Part shown: positions 35,419 to 43,222 of the stretch, in pieces
Layout: the number at the start of each line of letters is the position of its first letter
How positions within the stretch are numbered: the stretch's first letter is position 1
The notes under the pieces: generated by a model
What the model saw: the letters and a program-made list of their open reading frames with translations, nothing else
The model's database searches: none
Told to the model about the DNA's origin: nothing
NCBI RefSeq assembly: GCF_028747805.1
Contig: NZ_CP114887.1
Location: 3,745,001-3,809,000 of the forward strand
From: Solibacillus daqui
Lineage (GTDB): Bacteria > Bacillota > Bacilli > Bacillales_A > Planococcaceae
Reading direction: 5' to 3'
DNA length: 64,000 nucleotides
Made by a program: the position numbers and the translations under genes

Positions 35419-35602
35419 AATCAATTCCCCCCGGCGTAATTGCGTCCAGATTTTTTTCGAGCCAAATCGAAAAAAATCTGTGACATTCGCGGGGCTCAAC
35501 TTGGTTCAGCCGGGGTTTTAACCCCCACTTATAGAGGTAGAGTACTTCTGTACCTGTCACTTTGCTTATGATACAAAAAGAATTTGCTGAAACAAGTAAA
35601 AC
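35419..35602 (+). repeat. Family 1 structured repeat, copy E
   Basis: Keeps the CAATT...GGCGTAATTG left end, a 14-bp stem CAGATTTTTTTCGA / TCGAAAAAAATCTG, TTCAGC/GCTGAA and the right module ending GCTGAAACAAGTAAAAC. It lacks the nested 3/7 hairpin. It ends at the stop codon of the acylase gene. Confidence 0.8.
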
Positions 35603-38014
35603 TTATTCAGCTTTTAAAAGTAATTCATAGCGCATATCCATTTCCCCATTAATCTTTGTTGTATGGTAATGACCGTTTACCCAGTTCGATACTTGGCTGT
35701 CGTACCATTTCGATTTAACATGACCACTTTGACCTGGGCCAACAATATGTTGAGCGGACGATAAATCATTCAAATCTGCAACGAAGCGCCATGATGCTCC
35801 ATGGTTTACATTGCCATTTCCATCTTCAGCAGCTGCTTGTACGGTAACGCTAGAGCCACCTACTGCTAAATTATCAGGATTTAAGTACTCTGCAATAAAG
35901 CTAGACGCACTTGATAAAGGGTGATTGAATGTAAGCTTATTGTAGCTACCCCATTTCCATTTCGAAACAGTTTTACCGAACTGATCTTGAATGGCTAATA
36001 CTGCGTCCTCAAAGGCCTTATAAACAAATTTATCTATGCCACCTTCACCTTGAATCCAGACACCTTCATTTCCAGCGTAGGCATCACGTAACATTTGGTT
36101 AGTGATTTGTGGTTTCGCAGGCATTAATTTATACATATCAGCTGGCATGGCATCTTCAAATAATGCCTCTTTCATATTTTCAATTAAAAAATAATATACA
36201 AGTGGTGCACCTTGCTCTTGATCGTCATAGTACTCCCACTCTTCTAGTAATGTAAGTTCTTTTGCATACTTGCCTTCTGTATCTTGCTCCTTAATCGTAG
36301 CCAGTAAGCTCGGTAAAAATTCCTCGGCATGTAGATTTTTCTTATCCATTTGTATTGCTTTCATATCGGAAGACGTCAATTTTAACTGTTTACCTGTTTC
36401 CTTATCGTATACAGGTGTTTCAATCATTTCGACAATGCGTTCATAACGATATGGCTGTGCCCAAAGGTTTGATAAATGATAGGGATATTCTTTGCCCACA
36501 ACTTCATTGTTGGCTGTTGCAATATAACCTTCTTTTGGGTTAATAACTGACGGTAGTTCGTCAAACGGGATATAGCTTTCCCAACCGTATTCTGATGAAT
36601 TACCTGGTACTGGCAATGCGCCTGTACCTTGTTTACGAATTGGTACTTTACCGTTTGCTTTATATGCAATTTTGCCATCTGTTGATGCAAATACGAAATT
36701 CTGTGCTGGTGCTTTAAAATCTTCTAATGCTGTTTCAAACTCTTCCCAGTTTGTTGCTTTGTTAAAGCCTAGGATGGCTCTTAATTCTTGCGTTGATTGA
36801 AGTGCTGTCCACTGCATAGAGAACACTTCTTTAACCTCTGTTTCTTTTAACATAATGTTTGAAATAATAGGACCGTGACGTGTTTCTACTACTTCAAACT
36901 CTATCGTTTCGCTATCTTTTACTTTAATCGGCTCTTGGCGAACAGTTGCGTCCTCCCAATTTCCATCATATTCAAATTGATATGGATTTTCTGGGTTCGG
37001 CACTTCAATATATAAGTCTTGAACATCTGGATTTACATTCGTTACGCCCCAAGCGATTTCTTCGTTATGCCCTAAAATAATTCCTGGAATCCCCGCGAAA
37101 ATAACACCGCTTACATTTTGTTCTGGTGATTGTAAATGCATTTGATACCAAATAGAAGGCGTACTTAACCCTAGATGTGGATCATCTGCAAGTAATGGCT
37201 TGCCAGATTCCGTCAACTCTCCGGCTATTACCCAGTTGTTACTACCATTAAATTCTGGTGGTAAATAATCTGGTGTAAACACGGATGCGATATCTGTTTC
37301 TATATTTAAGTTTGCTTCAATAATCGATTTTGCGTTTTCTGGATACTCAACAAATAATTCTTTTGCCTCTTCTTCAGTATAGTTTTGTAATGCCCAGGAG
37401 CGGAATGCTTGCTGATTCCAGTTACCACCTAAATCGTATGCCATATATTTACCGATTGTTAATGAATCAAGTGGTGTCCATGGCTCAGGTGTATAGCCTA
37501 ATAGCTTAAATTCAAATGAAAGCTTACTTGTACCCTTTACTTCATCAATGAAAGCATTCACTCCGTCAGCATACCATTCTAATATTTGTTTTGATTCTTC
37601 ATCATAGTCTTCCCATGAAAGTTCTGCCGCATGTCGCAAGCTAAATGTACGGAAGTATTTATCAGTTTGTACCGCAGCCTCCCCAATTACTTCAGCAAGT
37701 TTACCACTTGCTTGACGACGCGATAAATCCATTTGGAATAAACGATCCTGTGCTTGTATATATCCTTGTGCACGGTAAAGGTCAGCATCTGATTTTGCAT
37801 TAAGATGTGGAACCCCTTCACCATCCCGTGTAACTACGACATCGTCATCTAAAATTTTGACAACTGCCTCCCCTTCAATTAAAGGCTTTGAATTCGATAC
37901 GTATACATGTAACCCTGCAACTGCAACCCCACCCAAAATAATGACTACACCAATAACCCAAATAACAAAATTGACCCATTTGCGCCATTTTGGCTTACTC
38001 ATTTGTTGTGCCAT
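35603..38014 (-). CDS. Membrane-anchored penicillin acylase family protein
   Basis: 803 residues from the ATG at 38014 (AAGGGGTGG 6 nt upstream). An N-terminal helix (about 15-40) anchors or exports it, followed by the alpha chain, a linker and the beta chain starting at the catalytic N-terminal Ser of SNNW (about Ser258). It is an Ntn hydrolase made as a precursor that cuts itself. Members hydrolyse penicillin G, other acyl amides or acyl-homoserine lactones; substrate is not predictable here. Family 1 repeats E and F flank the gene in the same orientation. Confidence 0.92.
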   Translation of the reverse strand: MAQQMSKPKWRKWVNFVIWVIGVVIILGGVAVAGLHVYVSNSKPLIEGEAVVKILDDDVVVTRDGEGVPHLNAKSDADLYRAQGYIQAQDRLFQMDLSRRQASGKLAEVIGEAAVQTDKYFRTFSLRHAAELSWEDYDEESKQILEWYADGVNAFIDEVKGTSKLSFEFKLLGYTPEPWTPLDSLTIGKYMAYDLGGNWNQQAFRSWALQNYTEEEAKELFVEYPENAKSIIEANLNIETDIASVFTPDYLPPEFNGSNNWVIAGELTESGKPLLADDPHLGLSTPSIWYQMHLQSPEQNVSGVIFAGIPGIILGHNEEIAWGVTNVNPDVQDLYIEVPNPENPYQFEYDGNWEDATVRQEPIKVKDSETIEFEVVETRHGPIISNIMLKETEVKEVFSMQWTALQSTQELRAILGFNKATNWEEFETALEDFKAPAQNFVFASTDGKIAYKANGKVPIRKQGTGALPVPGNSSEYGWESYIPFDELPSVINPKEGYIATANNEVVGKEYPYHLSNLWAQPYRYERIVEMIETPVYDKETGKQLKLTSSDMKAIQMDKKNLHAEEFLPSLLATIKEQDTEGKYAKELTLLEEWEYYDDQEQGAPLVYYFLIENMKEALFEDAMPADMYKLMPAKPQITNQMLRDAYAGNEGVWIQGEGGIDKFVYKAFEDAVLAIQDQFGKTVSKWKWGSYNKLTFNHPLSSASSFIAEYLNPDNLAVGGSSVTVQAAAEDGNGNVNHGASWRFVADLNDLSSAQHIVGPGQSGHVKSKWYDSQVSNWVNGHYHTTKINGEMDMRYELLLKAE

Positions 38015-38039
38015 GAAATCCACCCCTTCAGTTCTTAGG

Positions 38040-38238
38040 ATCAATTACACCTCGGCGTAATTGCGTCCAGATTTCTTTCGTGATTGCTCGAAAAATTCCT
38101 CTGAAAAATCGGAGACATCTGCCAGAAGCTTTGGGCCAACACGATGTTGGTCACTTAGGCTATGCCGCACGATGCGGCACTTTCAGCCTAAGTTCAACTC
38201 TTCAGCCAGGGTTGAACCACCAATGAAACAAGTTAAAT
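38040..38238 (+). repeat. Family 1 structured repeat, copy F
   Basis: Left palindrome CAATTACACC-TC-GGCGTAATTG, hairpin CCAACA-CGA-TGTTGG (38136-38150), and nested hairpin CTTAGGC/GCCTAAG (38154-38192) around GCCGCA-CGA-TGCGGC with TAT (3) and ACTTTCA (7). The CTTAGG/CCTAAG pair is a compensatory variant of CTCAGG/CCTGAG in copies A and G. Confidence 0.88.
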
Positions 38239-38241
38239 GAA

Positions 38242-38280
38242 GAAAAAACGTATTGGTATTTTAACCCAATGCGTTTTTCT
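38242..38280 (-). terminator. Terminator after xthA
   Basis: AAAACG-ATTGG / CCAAT-CGTTTT hairpin with a T run on the minus strand, starting 4 bp after the xthA stop codon. Confidence 0.85.
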
Positions 38281-38283
38281 ATT

Positions 38284-39042
38284 TTACACTATTTTCAATT
38301 TTAATACGATAGGACAATGATCGCTACCTAACACATGCGAATGAATCGTTGCCTCTTGTACTTGCTCTACTAAATGATTGGATACAATAAAATAGTCGAT
38401 GCGCCAACCGATATTACGTTCGCGCACTTTATTCATATATGACCACCATGTAAAGTGATCTGTTTCATTTGGATGAAAATGACGAAACGTATCGGTAAAG
38501 CCGCTTGCTAATAAATCAGTCATCTTTCCACGTTCCTCATATGTAAAGCCAGAATTTCCAATATTCGATTTCACGTTTTTTATATCGAGCTCTTCATGTG
38601 CCACGTTTAAATCCCCACAATAAATGACAGGCTTCTTGGCATCAAGTTCCTTTAAATACAACGCCATTCGATCTTCCCAAAAAAGGCGTTCTGCTAAACG
38701 CGTTAAATCGCGTTTCGCATTTGGAACATACGCATTTACTAAGTAAAAGCTAGCATATTCAAGCGTCAAAATACGCCCTTCATCTGGAGCTACCTCATCT
38801 TCTATCCCGTAACGTATAGAAATCGGCTCATGCTTTGTAAAAATAGCTGTCCCTGAATAGCCTTTTTTAACGGCAACATGCCAGTATTGATGGTAGCCTT
38901 CGAGTTGGAGCTCAATTTGCCCTTGTTGACATTTAGTTTCTTGTATACAGAAAAAATCAGCATCTATGTCGTGGAAGTAATCTAAAAATCCTTTTGTAAC
39001 ACATGCACGAATGCCGTTTACATTCCATGAAACAAACTTCAT
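38284..39042 (-). CDS. xthA: Exodeoxyribonuclease III
   Basis: 252 residues of the endonuclease/exonuclease/phosphatase family. Catalytic motifs WNVNGIRA, QETKC, GDLNVAH and LGSDHCPI are intact. It cleaves DNA at abasic sites and trims 3-prime ends in base excision repair. B. subtilis ExoA is the closest type. It stands alone with its own terminator. Confidence 0.96.
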   Translation of the reverse strand: MKFVSWNVNGIRACVTKGFLDYFHDIDADFFCIQETKCQQGQIELQLEGYHQYWHVAVKKGYSGTAIFTKHEPISIRYGIEDEVAPDEGRILTLEYASFYLVNAYVPNAKRDLTRLAERLFWEDRMALYLKELDAKKPVIYCGDLNVAHEELDIKNVKSNIGNSGFTYEERGKMTDLLASGFTDTFRHFHPNETDHFTWWSYMNKVRERNIGWRIDYFIVSNHLVEQVQEATIHSHVLGSDHCPIVLKLKIV

Positions 39043-39093
39043 TCCTTCTCCCCCTCTACAAAATTTGTATGTTCGGAAAAATTTTTAGCTGAA

Positions 39094-39136
39094 AAAATAG
39101 ATTTCGTACATAATCGTACGAAATCATACTTTTTTG
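39094..39136. terminator. Terminator downstream of murB
   Basis: Perfect 10-bp stem GATTTCGTAC (39100-39109) with GTACGAAATC (39116-39125), flanked by A and T runs. Confidence 0.85.
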
Positions 39137-39222
39137 CATTATGAATTTCTAAAATATCTTTTGCCCTAGTATATATTCACACCAAAGCTAACGAACACTC
39201 GTATTTAAATGTTAGGACGATT

Positions 39223-40140
39223 TTAAGCTTCATCTTCTCCAACAATTTTTACTTCCATTTCTAAATCAACATCAAACTTTTCTTTTACTGTACGCTGTAC
39301 CATTTGAATCGTTTCAATGTAATCTCTTGCTGTTGCATTGTTTTTATTTACAATAAATCCAGCATGCTTTGTCGACACTTCTGCCCCTCCGACCCCTTTA
39401 CCTTGGAGTTCGCTATCTTGAATAAGTTTCCCAGCAAAATGTCCAGGTGGTCGTTTAAAGACACTTCCAGCTGACGGAAATTCAAGCGGTTGCTTTGATT
39501 CACGTTGGAATGTTAAATCAGCAATTTTTTCATCTATTTGCTGTTGATTTCCTTTAGCTAATTCAAATGTTGCCGAAAGTACAAAATAACCATTTTTCGC
39601 GATAATGCTTTTTCGATAAGAAAGCTCCAACTGGTCATTCGATAAGACGAGTAGCTCGCCTTCTTTCGTTACAACAGTACAAGATGTAACAACATCCTTA
39701 ATTTCTCCACCATATGCACCAGCGTTCATTGCCATTGCACCACCGATAGATCCTGGAATGCCACACGCAAATTCAAAACCAGTTAAGCTTTGTGACGCTA
39801 CTTGTTTTGACACCTCTTTAATTAATGCACCACTTTGTGAAAAAACCGTAGTGCCTTCTACGCGAATTTCATTTAATAACGTGAAATGTAATACAATGCC
39901 ACGCACGCCACCATCACGAACAACCATGTTCGAGCCATTACCTAACATTAATAATGGTACATTGTTTTCATGTGCATATTTAATAACTGCAATTACCTGC
40001 TGTTCTGTTTTTGGAAGTACTAATACATCCGCATTGCCGCCTAATTTTGTCATTGTATATTTTTTTAACGACTCATTGGTCTTAATATTTGTTGTTGGAA
40101 TCCACTGTAATAAATCATTTGCCCATTGTTGAATAGTCAT
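39223..40140 (-). CDS. murB: UDP-N-acetylenolpyruvoylglucosamine reductase
   Basis: 305 residues. FAD-binding motifs GNGSNMVVRDGG and CGIPGSIGGAMAMNAGAYGG, catalytic region YRKS and PSAGSVFKRP, and the C-terminal KHAGFIVN. It reduces UDP-GlcNAc-enolpyruvate to UDP-MurNAc with NADPH. Separate from the ddl-murF pair in this genome. Confidence 0.96.
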   Translation of the reverse strand: MTIQQWANDLLQWIPTTNIKTNESLKKYTMTKLGGNADVLVLPKTEQQVIAVIKYAHENNVPLLMLGNGSNMVVRDGGVRGIVLHFTLLNEIRVEGTTVFSQSGALIKEVSKQVASQSLTGFEFACGIPGSIGGAMAMNAGAYGGEIKDVVTSCTVVTKEGELLVLSNDQLELSYRKSIIAKNGYFVLSATFELAKGNQQQIDEKIADLTFQRESKQPLEFPSAGSVFKRPPGHFAGKLIQDSELQGKGVGGAEVSTKHAGFIVNKNNATARDYIETIQMVQRTVKEKFDVDLEMEVKIVGEDEA

Positions 40141-40224
40141 AAATAATACGTTCCTTTCTTGTAAAGCTTCATACCTTCTTAGTATCTGTTTTTAGCAACC
40201 GTTTTACAAGTAAAATACGACTAC

Positions 40225-40530
40225 TTATAACCATTTTTTCGACCAAACTTCGATTTCTCGAACAGCCTGCTCCAATGAGTATCCTTTTTCTGTTAAATTG
40301 TATTCCACACGAATTGGTACTTCCGAATATACTTTACGCTCGACGATTTCTTCTTTTTCGAGCTCCTTTAAACGTTCTGAAAGTAGACGCCCACTAATTG
40401 GCAATGCAGCCTCAATCGCATTGAATCGCTGCGGCCCTTCTAATAATTGATAAATAATTAAAGCCGTCCAACGTTTCCCTACCAGTTCCATTGCTTTTGA
40501 CAAGCGTGGACATAAAGCTGTTTCCTTCAT
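40225..40530 (-). CDS. HxlR-type (DUF24) winged-helix regulator
   Basis: 101 residues with the HxlR fold: an N-terminal Cys (LCPRL, Cys7) of the kind used for redox sensing, GKRWTALIIYQLLEG, and RLKELEKEEIVER. Such MarR-like regulators respond to quinones, aldehydes or disulphide stress. It is divergent from the YceI-domain gene and probably regulates it through the palindrome between them. Confidence 0.92.
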   Translation of the reverse strand: MKETALCPRLSKAMELVGKRWTALIIYQLLEGPQRFNAIEAALPISGRLLSERLKELEKEEIVERKVYSEVPIRVEYNLTEKGYSLEQAVREIEVWSKKWL

Positions 40531-40613
40531 ATTATCACCCCGTATTTAACATATTACGAATTCTTTTCTTATTAAATGCATAATCTTATATTAACACCTT
40601 TTTTTAATTACGA

Positions 40614-40632
40614 AAAGTAAGTAGCTTACTTT
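40614..40632. promoter_or_regulatory. Perfect inverted repeat between hxlR and yceI-type genes
   Basis: AAAGTAAG-TAG-CTTACTTT, 8-bp arms with a 3-bp spacer, just before TTGAAC, a possible -35 of the plus-strand gene. A likely operator of the HxlR regulator. Confidence 0.6.
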
Positions 40633-40711
40633 GAACAAAATACCATTGTATATTTTAGAGATATATCTTATGATTAATTTATACATTTGTTACATATTTT
40701 GGAGTGATATT

Positions 40712-41239
40712 ATGACGACATATTCTGTTGACACGTTCCATTCTTCAATTAACTTTTCAATTAAACATATGATGATTACAAAGATTAATGGCACATTTGA
40801 TTCGTTTTCTGCACATATTGAAGCAGATGATATTGAAACCTTTACAAATGCGTTCATTCGCTTTGAATTGGATGTAGCCAGTGTTAATACGCGAGATACT
40901 TCAAGGGATCAACATCTCATTTCTGCTGACTTTTTCTATACTGATCGTTTTCCAAAAATTATTTTTATCCAAAAATCGATTGAAGGTACAAACAATTCTT
41001 TTAAACTTCATGGGGACCTAACGATTAAAAACATAACAAGACCTACTACTTTTGATGTTATTTATACAGGGCATGTTAAAAATCCTTGGGATGGCGATAC
41101 ATATGGCTTTACTTGCACGACTATTATTAACCGAAAAGATTTTGGTCTAACATACAATGCCGCGCTCGAAGCAGGTGGTCTTTTAATCGATGAACTCGTT
41201 ACCATTAACGTTGAATTACAGCTGAATATACTTAAATAA
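40712..41239 (+). CDS. YceI-domain polyisoprenoid-binding-like protein
   Basis: 175 residues from the ATG at 40712, preceded by TGGAGTGA; the frame runs further upstream without a ribosome binding site. A single YceI lipocalin-like domain (YSVDTFHSSINFSIKHM, DVASVNTRDTSRDQHL, DLTIKNITRP). No signal peptide, so probably cytosolic. The family binds isoprenoid or other lipids such as quinones. Paired divergently with an HxlR regulator. Confidence 0.92.
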   Translation: MTTYSVDTFHSSINFSIKHMMITKINGTFDSFSAHIEADDIETFTNAFIRFELDVASVNTRDTSRDQHLISADFFYTDRFPKIIFIQKSIEGTNNSFKLHGDLTIKNITRPTTFDVIYTGHVKNPWDGDTYGFTCTTIINRKDFGLTYNAALEAGGLLIDELVTINVELQLNILK

Positions 41240-41243
41240 CAGG

Positions 41244-41284
41244 TAAAAAGGTCACTCGCGAAATGTAGCGAGTGACCTTTTCTA
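41244..41284. terminator. Bidirectional terminator between yceI-type gene and azoR
   Basis: AAAAGGTCACTCGC (41246-41259) pairs perfectly with GCGAGTGACCTTTT (41268-41281). Confidence 0.9.
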
Positions 41285-41300
41285 ATATTTAGTACAACAA

Positions 41301-41939
41301 TTATGCTGTAACTGTAGCTAATTTTTGAGCTGCTGCTTTAACGTTTTCTAAACCAGTAGCAATGATGTTTTCTGCTTCTGCAGGATTTGCATTGTGACCT
41401 TCAATAATTACTTCTTCTACTTTTTGCATACCATAAACGCCACCAATTACACTGTTCATGTAGTTAACTGACATTTCCATAGGAGCCATTTCTGGCGTAG
41501 AGTAGTAACCACCACGAGCATTTAATAAGATGTATTTTTTGTCTGTCATTAAGCTTACTAATTGACCTTGCTCATTATATTTGAATGAATAACCAGCGCT
41601 GTAAGTATAATCAATGAATGATTGTAAAGCTGCAGGAATTGTTAAGTTCCATAATGGGAAAGCAAATACTACTACATCTGCTGCATCTAATGCTGCACGA
41701 GATTTGTTCATTGAATCAACTGAAGCTTGCTCAAGAGCAGTTAATGCTTCACCATTTTGTAATTTACCGAAAGCATTGAATAATTCTTGACCGAAGTATG
41801 CTAAGTTTTCTTCAAATACATCAAAAGTTGTTACATTTAAACCTTCAACTGTAGCTGCTTCAGCCATGAAAGTGTTATACATTTTTGTTGAAATTCCGTC
41901 TGGACGGTTATTTGCTTTTACTACTAATACGTTTGTCAT
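41301..41939 (-). CDS. azoR: FMN-dependent NADH-azoreductase
   Basis: 212 residues of the flavodoxin-like AzoR family. FMN-binding motifs PLWNLTIPAALQSFIDY and NARGGYYS. It reduces azo dyes and, physiologically, quinones by two electrons. A palindrome close to the MhqR operator lies in its promoter, which suggests induction by quinone stress. Confidence 0.95.
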   Translation of the reverse strand: MTNVLVVKANNRPDGISTKMYNTFMAEAATVEGLNVTTFDVFEENLAYFGQELFNAFGKLQNGEALTALEQASVDSMNKSRAALDAADVVVFAFPLWNLTIPAALQSFIDYTYSAGYSFKYNEQGQLVSLMTDKKYILLNARGGYYSTPEMAPMEMSVNYMNSVIGGVYGMQKVEEVIIEGHNANPAEAENIIATGLENVKAAAQKLATVTA

Positions 41940-42000
41940 TTTACTTTAAACTCCCTATATCATATATTTTTGTTTTGAAATTATATATCTCCATTACAAG

Positions 42001-42018
42001 TATCTCTAATTCGAGGTA
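42001..42018. promoter_or_regulatory. MhqR-type operator in the azoR promoter
   Basis: TATCTCTAATTCGAGGTA, an imperfect palindrome close to the TATCTCGAATTCGAGATA-type box bound by the MarR regulator MhqR in B. subtilis, which controls an azoreductase gene. Downstream of a TATATAA-type -10 on the minus strand, so it would cover the transcription start. Confidence 0.7.
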
Positions 42019-42083
42019 CTTTTATATAATAAAGGAACAACCGTAAAAAATCAATACGATTGTTCTCAGACTTTAGGCTGAAA

Positions 42084-42788
42084 TTAAATTCCGCAGGATT
42101 CGTCCGTACACGTAATCCCATTTCCGCCCTGCATTTTTAACGGTTTACGTAACCCTGCCTCTTGTGCTGCTTTTTCAATTGCTTGTTCAAACACTTCTTT
42201 TGGCTGAGCCCCTGAAATACCGTATTTTTGATCGATGACAAAAAACGGTACACCGCGCACGCCTAGCTGCTGTGCAATAGCAATATCTTGTTGCATCTCC
42301 GCTAAATAGTCATCGTTTGCTAGTACTGCCTGTGCTTGTTGACGCTCTAAACCAACTTCTTCAGCTAAATTTAATAACGTTTCATCATGTCCTATTAATT
42401 GACCTTCTGTAAAATAGGCCTTTAATACTCGCTCTGAAAACGCTTTTCCCTTGTCTTTCGTTTCAGCCCATTTCGCTAAACGATGGGCTTTTACTGTATT
42501 AGCATTTTTCATGTCGTCAAAGTTGAAAGCTAATCCAACTTCACTTGCTCGCGCTACTACATTTTGGGTCATTTTTTTTACTTCTTCAATTGACATTCCA
42601 TACTTTTGTTGTAAACCCTCATAAATCGGCTCTGACGCATCTTCTTTAACAGTCGGATCTAATAAATAACTTTTCAGCTCTACTTCAATTGCCTCTCCGT
42701 AACCGGCCTGCTCTAATACATGTTCTAATTGTGTCTTACCAATATAACAAAACGGACACACATAATCTGACCATACTTCTATTTTCAT
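42084..42788 (-). CDS. DsbA/FrnE-like thioredoxin-fold oxidoreductase
   Basis: 234 residues from the ATG at 42788 (AAAGGAG 8 nt upstream; the GTG at 42797 lies beside that site). Thioredoxin fold with helical insertion, CPFC active site (EVWSDYVCPFCYIG) and cis-Pro motif RGVPFFVI. FrnE-type cytosolic proteins act as disulphide isomerases. The C-terminus has an extra Cys pair (CTDESCG). Located next to azoR. Confidence 0.92.
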   Translation of the reverse strand: MKIEVWSDYVCPFCYIGKTQLEHVLEQAGYGEAIEVELKSYLLDPTVKEDASEPIYEGLQQKYGMSIEEVKKMTQNVVARASEVGLAFNFDDMKNANTVKAHRLAKWAETKDKGKAFSERVLKAYFTEGQLIGHDETLLNLAEEVGLERQQAQAVLANDDYLAEMQQDIAIAQQLGVRGVPFFVIDQKYGISGAQPKEVFEQAIEKAAQEAGLRKPLKMQGGNGITCTDESCGI

Positions 42789-42843
42789 TTTCCTCACTCC
42801 TTTTCGAATTCATTGTACTGACTCCACTTTAAAAGTACAACTA

Positions 42844-43160
42844 AATCAATTACGCCTCGGCGTAATTGCGTCCAGATTTTTTTCAAGCTCGGGGCCACAG
42901 GACGTGGGCCAGTCAGCCGTTGTCACACGATGTGACGTCTTTAGGCTGACTTCCTCTTTAAAACTCACTAAAAATATCTGTGACATCCGCCAGGGCTTGG
43001 GCCAACACGATGTTGGTCACTCAGGTGTTGCCGCACGATGCGGCGTCCTTAACCTGAGTTCCTTCATTCAGCTGGGGTTCGACCACCTTGAAAGAGTTCC
43101 ATTTTAGCATTAATACCCCCCTGTAGAAATAGGGGACTTCTGCTGAATCAAGATAAACTT
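42844..43160 (+). repeat. Family 1 structured repeat, copy G, longest, two modules
   Basis: Left palindrome CAATTACGCC-TC-GGCGTAATTG. Module 1: CCAC/GTGG hairpin, then GTCAGCC/GGCTGAC (42912-42950) around GTCACA-CGA-TGTGAC with 3/7 spacing. Module 2: CCAACA-CGA-TGTTGG (43002-43016), then CTCAGGT/ACCTGAG (43020-43058) around GCCGCA-CGA-TGCGGC, again 3/7. ATTCAGC/GCTGAAT closes the right part; CCCC/GGGG hairpin inside. Between two divergent genes. Confidence 0.9.
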
Positions 43161-43222
43161 GTATAAAATAACGTTCAAATAATCATACTGAAAAATAAAA
43201 ATGAAAAATAAAAGGTGATTCT

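Noticed and set aside
42904-43107. Open frame of 67 codons on the plus strand
   Set aside because: Lies wholly inside repeat copy G; its codons are the hairpin sequences.
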